Shown here: piece after piece, positions 7,579 through 19,090 of the stretch
How positions within the stretch are numbered: position 1 is the first letter of the stretch
Layout: each line of letters starts with the position of its first letter
Source: Colwellia hornerae
Lineage (GTDB): Bacteria; Pseudomonadota; Gammaproteobacteria; Enterobacterales; Alteromonadaceae
Reading direction: 5' to 3'
Length of the DNA: 64,000 nt
Assembly (NCBI RefSeq): GCF_007954355.1
Contig: NZ_VOLR01000002.1
Span: forward strand, 62,001-126,000
Translations under genes and position numbers: made by a program
The notes under the pieces: generated by a model
What the model was told of the DNA's origin: nothing
Database searches by the model: none
The model's input: the letters and a program-made list of their open reading frames with translations, nothing else

Positions 7579-10500
7579 CTAAAATCTAAACTGACTCTCG
7601 AGCTCGCTTACACCTAAACCACTACATTTTTTAACTTTTATTTGTACAGGAATACGTTCTTTAAGCGTATCTACATGACTGATAACACCGATCATTTTAC
7701 CACTAGCATTTAAACTATCTAACGCATCAAGTGCCACTTCAAGGGTATCGTTATCAAGTGTGCCAAAACCTTCATCAAGAAAAAGAGAGTCAATACTGGT
7801 TTTAGCGCTGACTAAATCAGACAAGGCTAACGCCAACGCCAAACTCACTAAAAAACTCTCACCACCAGAAAGTGTTTTAGTATCCCGCACACTATCCGCT
7901 TGCCATGTATCAAGAACCTCAAGGGTTAATGCCTCAGATTGTTGGCACTTAAGTTGATAGCGAGCATGTAAGCGCTCAAGCTGCTGGTTCGCTAGATAAA
8001 CTAGATGAGCAAGTGTTAATCCTTGAGCAAACTTTCTAAATTTCGCGCCATCTGCCGAACCAATTAAGCCGTTTAAATGGGCTAAATCATCGACATCTTT
8101 TTGTAGGGCAGTTATTTTTTCAAGTAAACCATGTTGTTGTAGGCGCTGAATGTCGTCATGTTTTAATGTTTGCCCTAATTGTCCTAGTTTTATTTGGACT
8201 TGTTTCAACTGCTCTTTACACGCGGCCAATTTGTCAGCAATCACTAAGGTACTAAAGTCAGTAACGCCCGCTTGTTCAATCACAGCTTGCTCAACAGTCA
8301 ATTGTTCAAGTTGTTGCTGATATTGCTCAAGTAAGGTTTGTGAACGCTGTTTTTCAATGGTGATATTGTCTAACACTTGCTGAAACACATCTTGTTTATC
8401 AAGGGGTAATAACGCGTTAATAAAATCAATTTCTTGCAAAAAATCACTTTTAGATAAGTCGTTTTGCCATGCTGAAGTCAATAATTCAACTTCTTCATTA
8501 AGATGTGTTAATTGCTGTTCAGCGCTTTTTAATAGACCTTGCTGGTGTTGGTACGTTTGCATGCATTGCTGAAAATATTGTTGTAATTTATCAAGTTCAT
8601 CAGCTACCGCATTTCGCTTAGTGGTGATATCAGCTCTAACTTCGCTAATGGTTTTTTCTTCAAAAAGATTAAAACGTTGCTGTTGAGCTTGTTTTAATTC
8701 ACTGACAACTTGCCCCTGAGTTTTACTAACATGCGCGTAGTCGTCATTGAGCCCATTATCATGTATTTGTGCGACCGCTAACTGTTGCTTTAAGCCTGTA
8801 ATGACTTGCAAGAACTGCTCTTGTTGTTGCAACATCTGTTGATAGCGTTTTACTTGTTCGCTTATTTCAGTAAACCAAGTAGAAAAAACTTCATTACTGG
8901 CTAGCGTTTCAGTGTTGTCGTTAAACAACGCCATAAATGATACGGGACTTTGATCTGCATTTACCTGCTTGGCTATGGCGCTAATATCGGCTTTAAAAGC
9001 AGTAAACCCTTCGGCCTTAATTTGTTGCTTTTGTGCGAGAAGCACCGTTAATTGTTGCAAACTTATTTGAATGTTTTCTTGATTATTTATTAGCAGCAAA
9101 GCTTGGTTTTCAAGCGTCGCCTTATCTTTTTCAGTAGCACTTAATTGCTGCTGGCACTGCTGTAAATGTTGTTCAACCTTTTGAAGCCTGACGTTTGTGT
9201 TAACAAAATGTTCTAGATTGTTTTCTCGCTCACTAATAAAAGCCTCGATAAAGGCTAAATCTGCTAATGGACAATCTAGATCAAGTGGTAGTGCTTTTGA
9301 ATGCCACTGACTCAATAAAACTTGTTGCTCTATTAATTTTTCTTCTTGTTGTTTATTGGCAACGCCAAGTTCTGCCTTTAGCTGAGCTTGGATTTCTGCT
9401 TGAGCCTTGCCTCGCTGCTCTAATTGTTTTAATTGTTGTGTTAACTGCTCAAACCTTTGTTGGTACTCAGACGATTCACCTTCGGCTAATGATGAATATT
9501 CGTCGATAGCCGGATGCTCATTTGAACCACATAATGGACACGCTTGCTCGGGCTGAAGATTTTTACGATGCTCATTTAACGATAAAATAGTTTTTTGTTG
9601 ATCTACAATAAGCATGACATCATCACGCGTTATCTGCACTTGTCGATATTCGTTTCTTAATTCAAGTACTTGTTCACAAACGCGTTGATATTGCTGTTTC
9701 TTTGCCGCGTTATCGGCATTAGCATTAGCGACTTCATTTGTTAAAAAGTTAAAGCGCCGAGCGCTTTCAAGAGCGGTTATTTGCTTGGCAATTTGCCCTT
9801 GTCGTTGTTGTATCTCGTTTTGAAGTACTGATCGGTCATTCATCGACACTTGCTCTAAAACGATAGCTATTTCTTGTTGATATTGTTCAAATCGCTCAAC
9901 AAGACCATTGTGCAGACTTTGCTGTTTGTTGATCAAATTTTGCTGATTTTCTTGTTGAATACTTAATTCTTGACGTTGTAAGTGCAAACCTTGCTGGTCA
10001 CTTAGAATTTGCTGTACTTCGTTTTCAGTGAGCAATAAATATTGATACTGACTTTGCCATAATGGCAGCTTCTCGGGCAAAAACTTCAATATCTGATTAT
10101 TGCTAATAAAGCCTTCGTTTTCAGTAAACTGTATTTGATGTTGTTGTTGCTCGTTAATTAACTTGTCGCAATTATTCTTTGATAACTGCTGAGCATTAGC
10201 TAACTCAACTAATTTATTGGCTGATTCTTCTTGTTGTTTAAGCAAATGAAAGATTTTGTTATCAAGAGGGAGCACTTCTTCAATGATCAAATTTTCAATA
10301 CGTTGATCGGCTAAATGTTGAATGCCCTGCTCTTTTGTTAAGGTTTCATAGGCTTGCTGCGCCATAGTTTTTTGCTGTTCGATATTTTTACAGCTAATTA
10401 AAAGCTCATTATTACTGGCAACTAATGATTTTTGTAATTGTATTTTTTGCTGATGTTGCTCGAAAACAGGTCGCAATTTTTCAGCCGGCTTCGCTAAGGC

Positions 10501-11361
10501 TAACAAATTCAAGTCATCTTGGGCGTCGCGCTCTTTTTGTGCTACACGCTCAAGTTGGCTATTAACCACATTAATACTGTTATGGTTTTCAAGCGACTTT
10601 TGTTGCCAAAGATGTGCTTTTTGCCACAAATCATGATCAGTGGCGACTCGTTGTTCATCATCACCAAGTTTTTCAAGTTGTTGAGTCAACGAGGTTAAAT
10701 CTTCTGCCGACAATATAACGGTACCTTGGCTCTGTGCTTGTAATATTTTCAGGTCGTTACTGGCATTTTTATGGTTCTGATAGACTTGCTGAGAAACTTG
10801 ACCGTAAATTTCAGTACCGGTTAACTCTTCTAAAAGTTCAGCTCTTTCGTTACTGGGTGCATTTAAAAAAGCCGCAAACTGTCCCTGAGAAAGCATCATA
10901 GACTTGGTAAAACGAGAAAAATCTAACCCCGTTAAACTGGCTATTTCAGTACGTACTTGTGAGACTTTCGTCGCTATTATTTGATCATTGTGCACTGTCG
11001 ATGTTGAAATTTCGGCAAGCTCAGCAATCGGCTTCTGCAGATTCCCTTCGACACTATTTTTTGCACGTCGTTGACTCCAAAAGGCTCGGTAAGCTTTACC
11101 TTTTACTTCAAATTCAACCTCAGCTAAACAGCTCGCCGTATGGCGGGTCATTAACTGGTTTTGCTTGTCTGAAATATTTAAGCGAGGTGTTTGATGGTAG
11201 AGCGCCAAGCAAATCGCATCTAATATGGTGGTTTTTCCAGCGCCTGTTGGCCCTGTTATGGCAAACAAGCCACTATTATCAAAAGGTGCTTGGCTAAAAT
11301 CAATTTTCCACGCGCCTTTCAGTGAGTTTATATTTTCAAATCGTAAACTTAATATTCTCAC
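7579..11361 (-). CDS. sbcC: Exonuclease SbcCD, ATPase subunit SbcC
   Basis: 1260 aa SMC/Rad50-type ATPase that works with SbcD to cut hairpin and blocked DNA ends. Walker [10 protein letters not shown] is at residues 37-45. Two very long coiled coils, unusually rich in Gln, flank the zinc hook CPLCG (C608, C611). The C-terminal lobe carries the ABC signature [14 protein letters not shown] and Walker [13 protein letters not shown]. Length is above the ~1050 aa of the E. coli protein, mainly through the coiled coils. The start overlaps the sbcD stop by 4 bp, so translation is coupled. Confidence 0.96.
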   Translation of the reverse strand: MRILSLRFENINSLKGAWKIDFSQAPFDNSGLFAITGPTGAGKTTILDAICLALYHQTPRLNISDKQNQLMTRHTASCLAEVEFEVKGKAYRAFWSQRRAKNSVEGNLQKPIAELAEISTSTVHNDQIIATKVSQVRTEIASLTGLDFSRFTKSMMLSQGQFAAFLNAPSNERAELLEELTGTEIYGQVSQQVYQNHKNASNDLKILQAQSQGTVILSAEDLTSLTQQLEKLGDDEQRVATDHDLWQKAHLWQQKSLENHNSINVVNSQLERVAQKERDAQDDLNLLALAKPAEKLRPVFEQHQQKIQLQKSLVASNNELLISCKNIEQQKTMAQQAYETLTKEQGIQHLADQRIENLIIEEVLPLDNKIFHLLKQQEESANKLVELANAQQLSKNNCDKLINEQQQHQIQFTENEGFISNNQILKFLPEKLPLWQSQYQYLLLTENEVQQILSDQQGLHLQRQELSIQQENQQNLINKQQSLHNGLVERFEQYQQEIAIVLEQVSMNDRSVLQNEIQQRQGQIAKQITALESARRFNFLTNEVANANADNAAKKQQYQRVCEQVLELRNEYRQVQITRDDVMLIVDQQKTILSLNEHRKNLQPEQACPLCGSNEHPAIDEYSSLAEGESSEYQQRFEQLTQQLKQLEQRGKAQAEIQAQLKAELGVANKQQEEKLIEQQVLLSQWHSKALPLDLDCPLADLAFIEAFISERENNLEHFVNTNVRLQKVEQHLQQCQQQLSATEKDKATLENQALLLINNQENIQISLQQLTVLLAQKQQIKAEGFTAFKADISAIAKQVNADQSPVSFMALFNDNTETLASNEVFSTWFTEISEQVKRYQQMLQQQEQFLQVITGLKQQLAVAQIHDNGLNDDYAHVSKTQGQVVSELKQAQQQRFNLFEEKTISEVRADITTKRNAVADELDKLQQYFQQCMQTYQHQQGLLKSAEQQLTHLNEEVELLTSAWQNDLSKSDFLQEIDFINALLPLDKQDVFQQVLDNITIEKQRSQTLLEQYQQQLEQLTVEQAVIEQAGVTDFSTLVIADKLAACKEQLKQVQIKLGQLGQTLKHDDIQRLQQHGLLEKITALQKDVDDLAHLNGLIGSADGAKFRKFAQGLTLAHLVYLANQQLERLHARYQLKCQQSEALTLEVLDTWQADSVRDTKTLSGGESFLVSLALALALSDLVSAKTSIDSLFLDEGFGTLDNDTLEVALDALDSLNASGKMIGVISHVDTLKERIPVQIKVKKCSGLGVSELESQFRF

Positions 11362-12668
11362 TTAATTTCACCTGTATCTTGAGATTTTTCACTGGCATTT
11401 TCACCCGTGGTATTTTGTTGCTGTACTTGCTCTAACGTTTGCGCAAACATTTGTTCGAGTCGACCCTTTTGGCTTATTTCTGTGTCTGTTTGCCAATTTT
11501 CTTGCAGTAATCGTGTTGAGAATACCTCAGCTAAAGATAATTCATTTAAGGTGATTTTTTTTTGGCTTTCCGGCATTGACTGCCTCGATTTTTTACTGCG
11601 TCGCACCAACAAGACTTCTACCGGTAGTTCTTTGACAAGCGCTTCAATACGAGGGGTTAAATCTTGTAAATATTCAGCACTGTTAATCTCAATATCAAGC
11701 CAAATTTTTTGCTCTTTCTCTAACGAGGTCTTCGAGCTTTTTAGCTCGGCAACGAGTTTATTGATATCTTCACTGAGCTGTTCTAGTTTACTTTTTACCA
11801 TCAACAAGGGCTGAAAACAGGGAATGTCTTGTTCAATGACCTGACTCAGTTTTGCTTGTTCAAATTCTGCGATTAATACTTTTTTAGTTTGGTTTGCTTC
11901 ATCGAAGCTTAAGGCTATTGGCGAGCCGCAATAGCGAATATGCTCAGATTTAGCAACACGTTGACTACGATGAATATGGCCAAGTGCGATATAATCAGCT
12001 TGAGGGAAAGCATTGGCAGGGAAAGCTTCCAAGGTGCCAATATAAATATCGCGTACCGACTCACTGCTGGTCACGCCTACCGTGGTCAGGTGTCCAGTGG
12101 CAATAACGGGTAATTTATTTTCATCGTTGACTAAAGAAATAACTTCTGCCTGTTCAAATAGTGTTTGATAGTGTTCACTAATCGCTTGCTGCAATGATTG
12201 CTGTTTATCTTTAACAGATTGACCCGCACTGCTGCTAATAATATCGCGCGGGCGAATAAAGGGAATAGCACACAATATCGCCCCTGGCTGACCTTGTTTA
12301 TTGTTGAGCGTAATCACTTGCTGATTTATCTTATCGCTAACACTGGTGATCACCCGACATGATAAATGTGACAATAACTGTTTAGACTCGCCAAGCATGG
12401 CGACAGAGTCATGATTACCGGCCAAGATGATTAATGGGCAGTTTTTTTCATGCATATTGACGATAAAATCAAAGTACATTTCTCGGGCATAGCTAGGTGG
12501 TGTACCCGTATCAAAAATATCACCCGCAACAATCACCGCATCAATGTCATGTTCACTGACTTGTGTGAGTAACCAATTTAAAAATTTTTGATGCTCTGCA
12601 GCACGACTTTTACCGTAAAAGTTTTGGCCTAGATGCCAGTCAGAAGTATGGAGAATGCGAAATTTCAT
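11358..12668 (-). CDS. sbcD: Exonuclease SbcCD, nuclease subunit SbcD
   Basis: 436 aa Mre11-type metallophosphoesterase. The motifs in order are [26 protein letters not shown] and GHIHRSQ, which form the dimanganese centre. The C-terminal capping part is followed by a polar, low-complexity tail rich in Gln/Glu/Thr. It provides the nuclease activity of the SbcCD complex at hairpins and double-strand ends. Start ATG at 12668. The 4-bp overlap with sbcC and shared strand mark a two-gene operon. Confidence 0.96.
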   Translation of the reverse strand: MKFRILHTSDWHLGQNFYGKSRAAEHQKFLNWLLTQVSEHDIDAVIVAGDIFDTGTPPSYAREMYFDFIVNMHEKNCPLIILAGNHDSVAMLGESKQLLSHLSCRVITSVSDKINQQVITLNNKQGQPGAILCAIPFIRPRDIISSSAGQSVKDKQQSLQQAISEHYQTLFEQAEVISLVNDENKLPVIATGHLTTVGVTSSESVRDIYIGTLEAFPANAFPQADYIALGHIHRSQRVAKSEHIRYCGSPIALSFDEANQTKKVLIAEFEQAKLSQVIEQDIPCFQPLLMVKSKLEQLSEDINKLVAELKSSKTSLEKEQKIWLDIEINSAEYLQDLTPRIEALVKELPVEVLLVRRSKKSRQSMPESQKKITLNELSLAEVFSTRLLQENWQTDTEISQKGRLEQMFAQTLEQVQQQNTTGENASEKSQDTGEIK

Positions 12669-12705
12669 AAAATTATCTTAAGGTCTAAAACCTAGGTGTG
12701 AGTTA

Positions 12706-13233
12706 TTAGTCGATGCTTGTGATGATATTTTTCTTTCCAACAAAGCGAGTATAAAGTTGCTGATGAGCTTGCTTTGAAAAAGTATCGCTACGTGTCTCAT
12801 AAGCCTTTATCCAATCAATAAGCATGGCTAAATTATCATCCTGAGCTTGCTTTGATGGATATTTATGCGCTTCCCATGAGCGATTTTCAGCATGAGTAAT
12901 GCATCGGTTAATCGCGATATCTAAGAAGATAATTTCGTTAGCAAACGCTTTATTTTTAACATTGTCATGGTCAGCTGCATTATTGCTAGTCAGTAGTTCA
13001 AGTAAGTCACTGTAACAGCCTTCTATTACCCAACTTGAATGTTGTTGGGTAAAGTTGTCAATTTCAATGGCTGAATCTGACAGGCGCTTTCTTTGCGGTG
13101 GTGATGTTGCTAACCATGCGAGTGTATCGAGATCTAAATGTGCTAAGCCTTGTTTTTTAGCTATTTTTTTAGCTAAAGTCGACTTCCCTGCTGCGGCATT
13201 GCCAAAAATAAGGATTTTTTGCAAGTAGCTCAC
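12706..13233 (-). CDS. Small P-loop NTPase / adenylate-kinase-like protein
   Basis: 175 aa. Walker A GNAAAGKSTLAKK at about residues 11-23, then LDLDTLAW, typical of small kinases of the 'topology modulation' (FlaR-like) or shikimate/adenylate kinase-like group. The internal region has a hydrophobic strand EIIFLDI and conserved Trp/His residues. Substrate cannot be assigned. No signal peptide, so cytoplasmic. It lies 37 bp upstream of sbcD on the same strand and could be the first gene of that operon. The ribosome site just upstream is GGTGAG. Confidence 0.75.
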   Translation of the reverse strand: MSYLQKILIFGNAAAGKSTLAKKIAKKQGLAHLDLDTLAWLATSPPQRKRLSDSAIEIDNFTQQHSSWVIEGCYSDLLELLTSNNAADHDNVKNKAFANEIIFLDIAINRCITHAENRSWEAHKYPSKQAQDDNLAMLIDWIKAYETRSDTFSKQAHQQLYTRFVGKKNIITSID

Positions 13234-13389
13234 CTTTTTATCATATTATTATCAAAGCTAGTGTACCTGAACTGATGCTAAAAAATTAGAAATTTAATAC
13301 AAAAAAAGCAACTTAATAACGATTATCATCAAGACTACTTTCAATGGTTTAAACGCTGATAAAGTTAAGTGCTATGCGCTTAAGGCAAT

Positions 13390-13416
13390 AAAAAAGCGAT
13401 ACTTACGTATCGCTCT
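13390..13416 (-). terminator. Rho-independent terminator of the TonB receptor gene
   Basis: AGCGATAC (13395-13402), loop TTAC and GTATCGCT (13407-13414) form a perfect 8-bp stem. Read on the minus strand it is followed by a run of T (A tract 13390-13395). It lies 44 bp beyond the receptor stop codon. Confidence 0.85.
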
Positions 13417-13459
13417 TAATTGCTTTAATACTCTGAATTAAACGTTAACGCTTGAGTGA

Positions 13460-16400
13460 CTAAAAGCGATAAGAAGCATTTAAGAAAAAGCTACGTCCGT
13501 ACAAATCATATCCAGATGAAGTCACCATGTTGCCACGGTTCGACCCTGCGGTTAAGTCAACCAATTCTGGTGCTTTATCAAAGACGTTTTTCATCCCTGC
13601 TGTCACCAAAAAGTCATCACCGGTATAAGTGACTGATGTATTGACATAAACGGCACTATCAGCAGAACATACAGGCACAGTTTGCGGTTTACCGACTAAG
13701 TCTTCATTTTTGATAAAGACATCACATTTAGCCGTATCTCTTACATCATCCGCTGATTGAGTACCCGACATATAATTTGCCATGATCATCCAGTTCCATT
13801 CATCCATTGAAAAATTCAAGGTTGACACTAAACGATGCTCTGGTGTACCAAAGTCTTCCAACAAGTCTTCTGACGATTCACCTTTGAATATAGTGACTTC
13901 ACGTTCAGTTTGTAAGGTATATTGGTTGTCCCACGTCATCCTAACATTATCAAAATTAGTCACGAAACGCGTATTAACATCTACCCCTTTTGAGGTTTCC
14001 TCACCAATATTAATAAACGAAGTATCAATTAAATTTGGAAAGTTAATAACGGCCGCATTACCACTGTTTCGTGAAATACGTGGGCAAAATGAGCTTTCCA
14101 TATTTGGAGAGTCAAAACAACGCTTTAAAATAGTCGCCGCACTAATTGTTCTAATCGTATCTTCAACCACTAAGCTGAAGTAGGTTACGCCAAAGTTAAA
14201 CTCATAATCACCTTCAAACACTGGTGTCCACTTAAATGTCGCCGTAATATTTTCTGATGTTTCAGGCTTTAAGTCTCTAGCATTACCGCTTGAAGATGTT
14301 GGGATACTGGGTACACCACTCAAACCAATTTGAGTAAAGTCAGCGCCTTGAGCACTACAGTTATCTAAAATTGTTTGTGAGCGATTTTCTTTAGCGGGAT
14401 CATATTGGCTATTCGTCGTTAAAGACTCTGAGACCATACAAGGATCAGCACTACCACTTACACCACCAAATTGGTTAGCAAGAAATTGCTCTCGTAAATT
14501 TGGTGCACGAAAAGAGGTGCCATACGAGGTGCTAAATAATAAGGTTTCAGAAGGTTTGTAGGTAACACGTGCGCGATTGGTTAATTCACTACCAAAGTTA
14601 GACTCATCGGTATAACGAAGTGCCGCTTCAACTTCAAATAAATTTGCCCAACTTTGATCGACCGCAATCGGTAATGATATTTCTGCAAAAACATCACTAA
14701 CATTACGAGAGCCGATGGTTGCTCCTTCTGTTAGGGGATTTTCTGCCGCGACTAACCCTGTTGAACCTAGCATATCACCCGCAGAATCTATGCGATCTTT
14801 TCTGTACTCAAGTCCCATAGCAACAGTTGCTGCAGCACCTTTTTCAAAGTCAAAGACGTCACCGGTAACAAAACCTGAGAACATTGATTGCTCAACAGTT
14901 GTGGTGTTAATACGTGTACCTATTAAAAAGTCTTTTTCTGCTTGTGTGGCAAAGGTACCACCACCGTAGCTACCGCCATTAAAGATAGATTCTGCGAAAA
15001 AATCTACTGGGACACATTCATTGGCCGTAATAAAACCAATACCGGCTGGCGCACTAATACCACAAATAGGATTACCCGTATTGTCTAAACGCAATGTCCC
15101 TAAACTTAATGCGAGGTTAGTTTCATTCATCACCGGCTGAGTTTGATCACCAACACCACGATCATATGAAACAAACATTTCATAGCTCCAACCTTTATTA
15201 GATAGCCAGTCACTGGTGAAATCACCACGTAAGCCGGTAACAAAGCGGAAGTGATTTAATTCAACCTCACGTTTTTGTGGTAGGTCTTCTAAAGTCATAA
15301 TGTGAGAAACATCATAATCTGGAAATGGATTTAATGGATTATCAACTAAATTCAATGAGCCATCAGAGTTGGTGACCAAATTACCATTGGCATCTTCATG
15401 AGGAATATTAGCGGCTATAGTGGGATAAATTTGTTCTGTAGAAGCTAAGCTGGTCAAGTTACGATGGAAATAATAGCCTTCATAAAATATTTCTTCATCG
15501 CCACCAAAAAAGTCAGGGGAGTAGCTACCATTTACCGCCAAAGTAAAACGAGTTACCGGTTGAATTAAATCGGCTTCCATACGATCAACAGCGTCAGAAT
15601 GACCTGGTGAATAAATACGGCGATTAAATTGATCTGAACTGGTTATATCGATATTTGGATCATTTGGCACAGGTAAACCAAAAGCCGAACTAAAACCCGG
15701 AATACCAACATCTGAAGAACCTGGTGTGGTAAAGAAACCAATACCCGATGGATGAGGATAAGTCATCACTGGAGCGTTTGGATCATCAGCATTGTAACCG
15801 GTAATATCTAAGATGGAATTATCCCAAAAGCGACTCGAACATACCGAAGTTCTTTTGCCGTTATCGTCTTCAAATATTTTACGAATACAGTCGGTACGAT
15901 CTTTTACGGCGATACGGTCGCGCTCATAATAAGATGCTGAGATAGTGAATTTTGATTTTTTACCTTCAAAACCGGTAATAAATGAAAAATCTTTTGTTGC
16001 ACCGCCACCATGTTGTGTATCAGAAATATTTGCAGAAACTTCAAAACCATCAAAACTTTCTTTAAGGATAATATTAATAACACCGGCAACAGCATCGGCA
16101 CCATAGATAGATGAAGCACCTTCGGTAATCACTTCAATGCGCTGTACCATATTAACTGGGATCAAACTTAAATCGGGTTGTGATGGAGCACCACGTACAC
16201 CTGATGACCCTAATCGTCGGCCATTAATAAGAATAAGGGTTCGCTCTGGGCCTAAACCACGCAAACCAACATTAGATGAACCAACACCACCACTTGGCGG
16301 AGCCTCTGAAGCATTAGAGCCACCTGAATTAGAGTTATATGAACCATCAAATTGTTGACCATTTGCCATTGATGTATTTTGCAATAAGTCAGCAACTGTT

Positions 16401-16621
16401 CTAACACCAGCTTTCATTGCATCTTCAGCAGTAATGACATGAATAGGTGAAGCGTTTGAAAATTCTGCTTTTTTTAAGCGAGAACCAGTAACAGAAATCC
16501 GTTCAACTTCTTTTTCTGCGCCAACTTCTTCAGCAAAAACAGGCATTGATAACATTGAGGTAGATACACCAGCAAGCAGTGCATATTTGATAGCTTTCGC
16601 TATTGGGGATGCTTTAGTCAT
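13460..16621 (-). CDS. TonB-dependent outer-membrane receptor
   Basis: 1053 aa. Signal peptide about 1-30 (cleavage near VFAEE). A TonB-box-like ERISVTGSR is followed by the plug domain (about 50-200) with GLRGLGPERTLILINGRR and GASSIYGADAVAGVINIILK. The rest is a 22-strand barrel ending with a C-terminal Phe (ASYRF), the BAM recognition signal. The extended Ser/Gly/Asn-rich plug segment is typical of the large marine Alteromonadales receptors for complex organic ligands rather than siderophores. Divergent from an exported M28 peptidase, suggesting peptide or peptide-derived ligands (inference). Ribosome site AAAGGA precedes ATG 16621. Confidence 0.93.
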   Translation of the reverse strand: MTKASPIAKAIKYALLAGVSTSMLSMPVFAEEVGAEKEVERISVTGSRLKKAEFSNASPIHVITAEDAMKAGVRTVADLLQNTSMANGQQFDGSYNSNSGGSNASEAPPSGGVGSSNVGLRGLGPERTLILINGRRLGSSGVRGAPSQPDLSLIPVNMVQRIEVITEGASSIYGADAVAGVINIILKESFDGFEVSANISDTQHGGGATKDFSFITGFEGKKSKFTISASYYERDRIAVKDRTDCIRKIFEDDNGKRTSVCSSRFWDNSILDITGYNADDPNAPVMTYPHPSGIGFFTTPGSSDVGIPGFSSAFGLPVPNDPNIDITSSDQFNRRIYSPGHSDAVDRMEADLIQPVTRFTLAVNGSYSPDFFGGDEEIFYEGYYFHRNLTSLASTEQIYPTIAANIPHEDANGNLVTNSDGSLNLVDNPLNPFPDYDVSHIMTLEDLPQKREVELNHFRFVTGLRGDFTSDWLSNKGWSYEMFVSYDRGVGDQTQPVMNETNLALSLGTLRLDNTGNPICGISAPAGIGFITANECVPVDFFAESIFNGGSYGGGTFATQAEKDFLIGTRINTTTVEQSMFSGFVTGDVFDFEKGAAATVAMGLEYRKDRIDSAGDMLGSTGLVAAENPLTEGATIGSRNVSDVFAEISLPIAVDQSWANLFEVEAALRYTDESNFGSELTNRARVTYKPSETLLFSTSYGTSFRAPNLREQFLANQFGGVSGSADPCMVSESLTTNSQYDPAKENRSQTILDNCSAQGADFTQIGLSGVPSIPTSSSGNARDLKPETSENITATFKWTPVFEGDYEFNFGVTYFSLVVEDTIRTISAATILKRCFDSPNMESSFCPRISRNSGNAAVINFPNLIDTSFINIGEETSKGVDVNTRFVTNFDNVRMTWDNQYTLQTEREVTIFKGESSEDLLEDFGTPEHRLVSTLNFSMDEWNWMIMANYMSGTQSADDVRDTAKCDVFIKNEDLVGKPQTVPVCSADSAVYVNTSVTYTGDDFLVTAGMKNVFDKAPELVDLTAGSNRGNMVTSSGYDLYGRSFFLNASYRF

Positions 16622-17106
16622 TATATTATCCTTTAGTTAATTATATTTATTTTTATAATTATTCAGTTAATTCCTTAAAACTGATCACTCAAGTACAACT
16701 TCTTAATATCCTTTACTAAACGTAACTTAAGTTAAACTGAACAAAGTTACATTACGCTAAACCTATAGAATTAATATTAAAAAGATTAAACAAATTTGAC
16801 ATGTTTACTTTATCCGTAAACTTTTCGCAACACTTTGATAGGTAAATTAAACCCGAAAAATAAAAAACAATTCCGCTTGCAGCTTAACTACTGATTTATA
16901 TTAGCTTTTATTTATTTTTTTGTGATAAATATTTTAAAATAATTTAAAATAAATTAAAAAATAATTTTTATATATAACTGATCTATATCTACTTACTTGA
17001 AAATAATAAATTTTAATTATTGCTTCTGATAATGTTTTATTGAAAACAAACTTGACTGATTATTCCTCAAGCGTTATGTATAGTTAAAACAATAAAAGAA
17101 AATAAT
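16622..17106. other. Long AT-rich divergent intergenic region
   Basis: 485 bp between the TonB receptor and the M28 peptidase, both transcribed away from it. It is strongly AT-rich, especially around 16910-17000. I see no convincing ORF, RNA gene or clear operator. It must hold both promoters and long untranslated leaders. Confidence 0.6.
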
Positions 17107-18600
17107 ATGATAAAAATTATCCCTTTGCTACTTATGCCGGCATTCTTAATGAATTGTGCTTACGCGACTTCTATTTTTAATAGCGACGTCGAGAACTTAA
17201 TTGCAACATTAAAGGCACCTACCCCTATTATTTCAGACTTAAAACAACTGACTGATGAAATTGGCGGTCGCTTAACCGGCACACAAGCCAATAAGAAATC
17301 GGTCAACTGGGCATTGAAAAAGTTTCATGAAGCAGGTGTTACGGCTAAAAAAGAAAGCTTCACTATGCCAAGGGCTTGGTCAGAGAAAAGTAGTAGCGCT
17401 AAAGTATTTAATAGCCAAATAAATTTTTCACCCCGTATTGTTGCTATGCCTTTTACTAAAAAAACCCATTATCGAGGTCTTAGCGCTAAAATCGTCAATT
17501 TAAATAAAGGTAGCGCCACCGATTTTCAAAAAATGAATGTTGACGATGATTTAAAAGACAAGTGGCTACTGATTGAAACTGATATCTTGAATGATGAACG
17601 CGGTATTGCCGGTCTTTTTCAAGAATATAACAATGCTGTCATCATCGAAGAACAAGCATTAGCCGTTGCAGCCACTGGTATTATTTATATGTCTTCTCGG
17701 CCAAAAAACCTCTTATATCGCCACTTACCTAGCTCTGGGGTTGATAATAAATTAGCCATTGTTGTCATGGAAAGAGAAAGTGCCTTACGCACTCAGCGTT
17801 TAATCAATTCAGGTCAGTCACTAAAATTTACAGCGAAGATAAATATATTAGGTGAAAAACCTTATCAAGCTAATAATGTTGTTGCTGAAATAAAAGGTGA
17901 CACCTACCCCGATGAGATTGTCTTAATTGGCGCTCATATTGATTCTTTTGATTTAGGTACTGGTGCACTTGATAATGGCGCTAATGTTAGCTTAGTGATA
18001 GATCTTGCTCGTCAAATAACTAAACTTGCTATAACACCTAAGCGTACTATTCGCTTTGTACTTTTTAATGGCGAAGAACAAGGTATGTACGGTTCATGGG
18101 GTTACACGCAAACACATATAGACGAGTTAGATAATCATGTTTTAGCCGCAACCATAGATATTGGCACTGGCGCTATTACTGGCTTTTTTATTAATGGTCG
18201 TGAAGAAATTAAAGCCACCATCGACAGTGTTTTACATCCCGATGTTGAATTAGGCGCATTTAACCAAATAATCGACCCCGTTGTTGGCACTGACAATTAT
18301 GATTTTATGATGCAGGGTATCGCCAACCTAGTGGCTAACCAAGCAGATGCTAATTACGCATCAAATTATCATGCCCAATCAGACACCTTTGAGAAAGTAG
18401 ACCAACAACAGTTAAAGTTAAACGCCGCCATTATGGGAGCCACTATTTTAGGTATTGCCAATCTTGACGAAATCCCATGGCAACGTCAAACCGCAGAGCA
18501 AGTGGTAAAAATGGTTGAACAATATAAGCTCGAACAAGCAATGAAAACCTTTGGTTTACAACAAAGCTGGCAAGAAAATAAACGCGGTATTCAACACTAA
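17107..18600 (+). CDS. Exported M28-family zinc aminopeptidase
   Basis: 497 aa. N-terminal signal peptide MIKIIPLLLMPAFLMNCAYA; cleavage after AYA is likely, although a lipobox-like LMNC is also visible. The M28 catalytic domain has the zinc ligands in GAHIDSFDLGTGALDNGAN, the catalytic pair in NGEEQGMYGS, the Asp in AATIDIGTG and the last His in NYHAQSDTFEKVD. An intervening PA-like insert is at about 130-240. It releases N-terminal amino acids in the periplasm or outside. Divergent from the TonB receptor, forming a likely peptide-acquisition pair. Terminator follows. Confidence 0.93.
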   Translation: MIKIIPLLLMPAFLMNCAYATSIFNSDVENLIATLKAPTPIISDLKQLTDEIGGRLTGTQANKKSVNWALKKFHEAGVTAKKESFTMPRAWSEKSSSAKVFNSQINFSPRIVAMPFTKKTHYRGLSAKIVNLNKGSATDFQKMNVDDDLKDKWLLIETDILNDERGIAGLFQEYNNAVIIEEQALAVAATGIIYMSSRPKNLLYRHLPSSGVDNKLAIVVMERESALRTQRLINSGQSLKFTAKINILGEKPYQANNVVAEIKGDTYPDEIVLIGAHIDSFDLGTGALDNGANVSLVIDLARQITKLAITPKRTIRFVLFNGEEQGMYGSWGYTQTHIDELDNHVLAATIDIGTGAITGFFINGREEIKATIDSVLHPDVELGAFNQIIDPVVGTDNYDFMMQGIANLVANQADANYASNYHAQSDTFEKVDQQQLKLNAAIMGATILGIANLDEIPWQRQTAEQVVKMVEQYKLEQAMKTFGLQQSWQENKRGIQH

Positions 18601-18627
18601 AAGCTAAGCGACTTATCTTAAATACTT

Positions 18628-18662
18628 AAAAGCCGCTCGATAGTAAAATCTAGCGGCTTTTT
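18628..18662 (+). terminator. Rho-independent terminator of the M28 peptidase gene
   Basis: AAAAGCCGCT (18628-18637) pairs with AGCGGCTTTT (18652-18661), with further T residues. It lies 27 bp after the stop codon. The remainder of the 301-bp gap to 18901 holds no other recognisable element. Confidence 0.85.
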
Positions 18663-18901
18663 CTTTAATGAAGATCAACTACGTTCGATCATCGTCAACA
18701 GAAATCCTTATATTCAGAATATTTACCCTATTTATCGGTGATATCAACGGTGATCTATTTAGTTATTAACGTGATACTAGATCCCACTTTAACCTTGTTT
18801 TATGCACTGGCGGATGCTTTAAGCCTTTTATCTAACATAAAAGTCATTTATTTATTGAGATTATCTATACTTCATCAAAATGTTATTGAAGGAGTAATAA
18901 T

Positions 18902-19087
18902 ATGAAAAGAATGCCGACTGCTCTGGTAAAAACCTGGTTATTTCTGCTTAAAAGTAAAGATCCCAAACTCGCAAGACAAAAATTTATCGCTTATCAAAAA
19001 ATCAAAAAATTATTTGGCAGTGCTGACCTAGCACAGTTATATCTTGAACAAGATAGGGATAATGACATCGAAGTCGTTATTATTTAA
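18902..19087 (+). CDS. Small basic protein, unknown function
   Basis: 61 aa. ATG at 18902 is preceded by a good AAGGAG (18889-18894), and a strong terminator follows immediately, so this is probably a true short gene. The N-terminal half is basic and amphipathic (Lys/Arg with Trp, Leu, Phe), and the end is acidic with a hydrophobic tail EVVII. No signal peptide and no recognised family. Its isolated position between two terminators suggests its own promoter in the preceding gap. Confidence 0.6.
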   Translation: MKRMPTALVKTWLFLLKSKDPKLARQKFIAYQKIKKLFGSADLAQLYLEQDRDNDIEVVII

Positions 19088-19090
19088 ACC

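Noticed and set aside
11407-11814. 135-codon plus-strand ORF opposite sbcD
   Set aside because: Cys/Ser-rich antisense shadow of a clear coding sequence.
13314-13331. Fur-box-like AATAACGATTATCATC near the P-loop kinase start
   Set aside because: Only a partial match to the iron-box consensus, and the neighbouring genes are not typical iron-regulated genes; the TonB receptor is transcribed from the far side.
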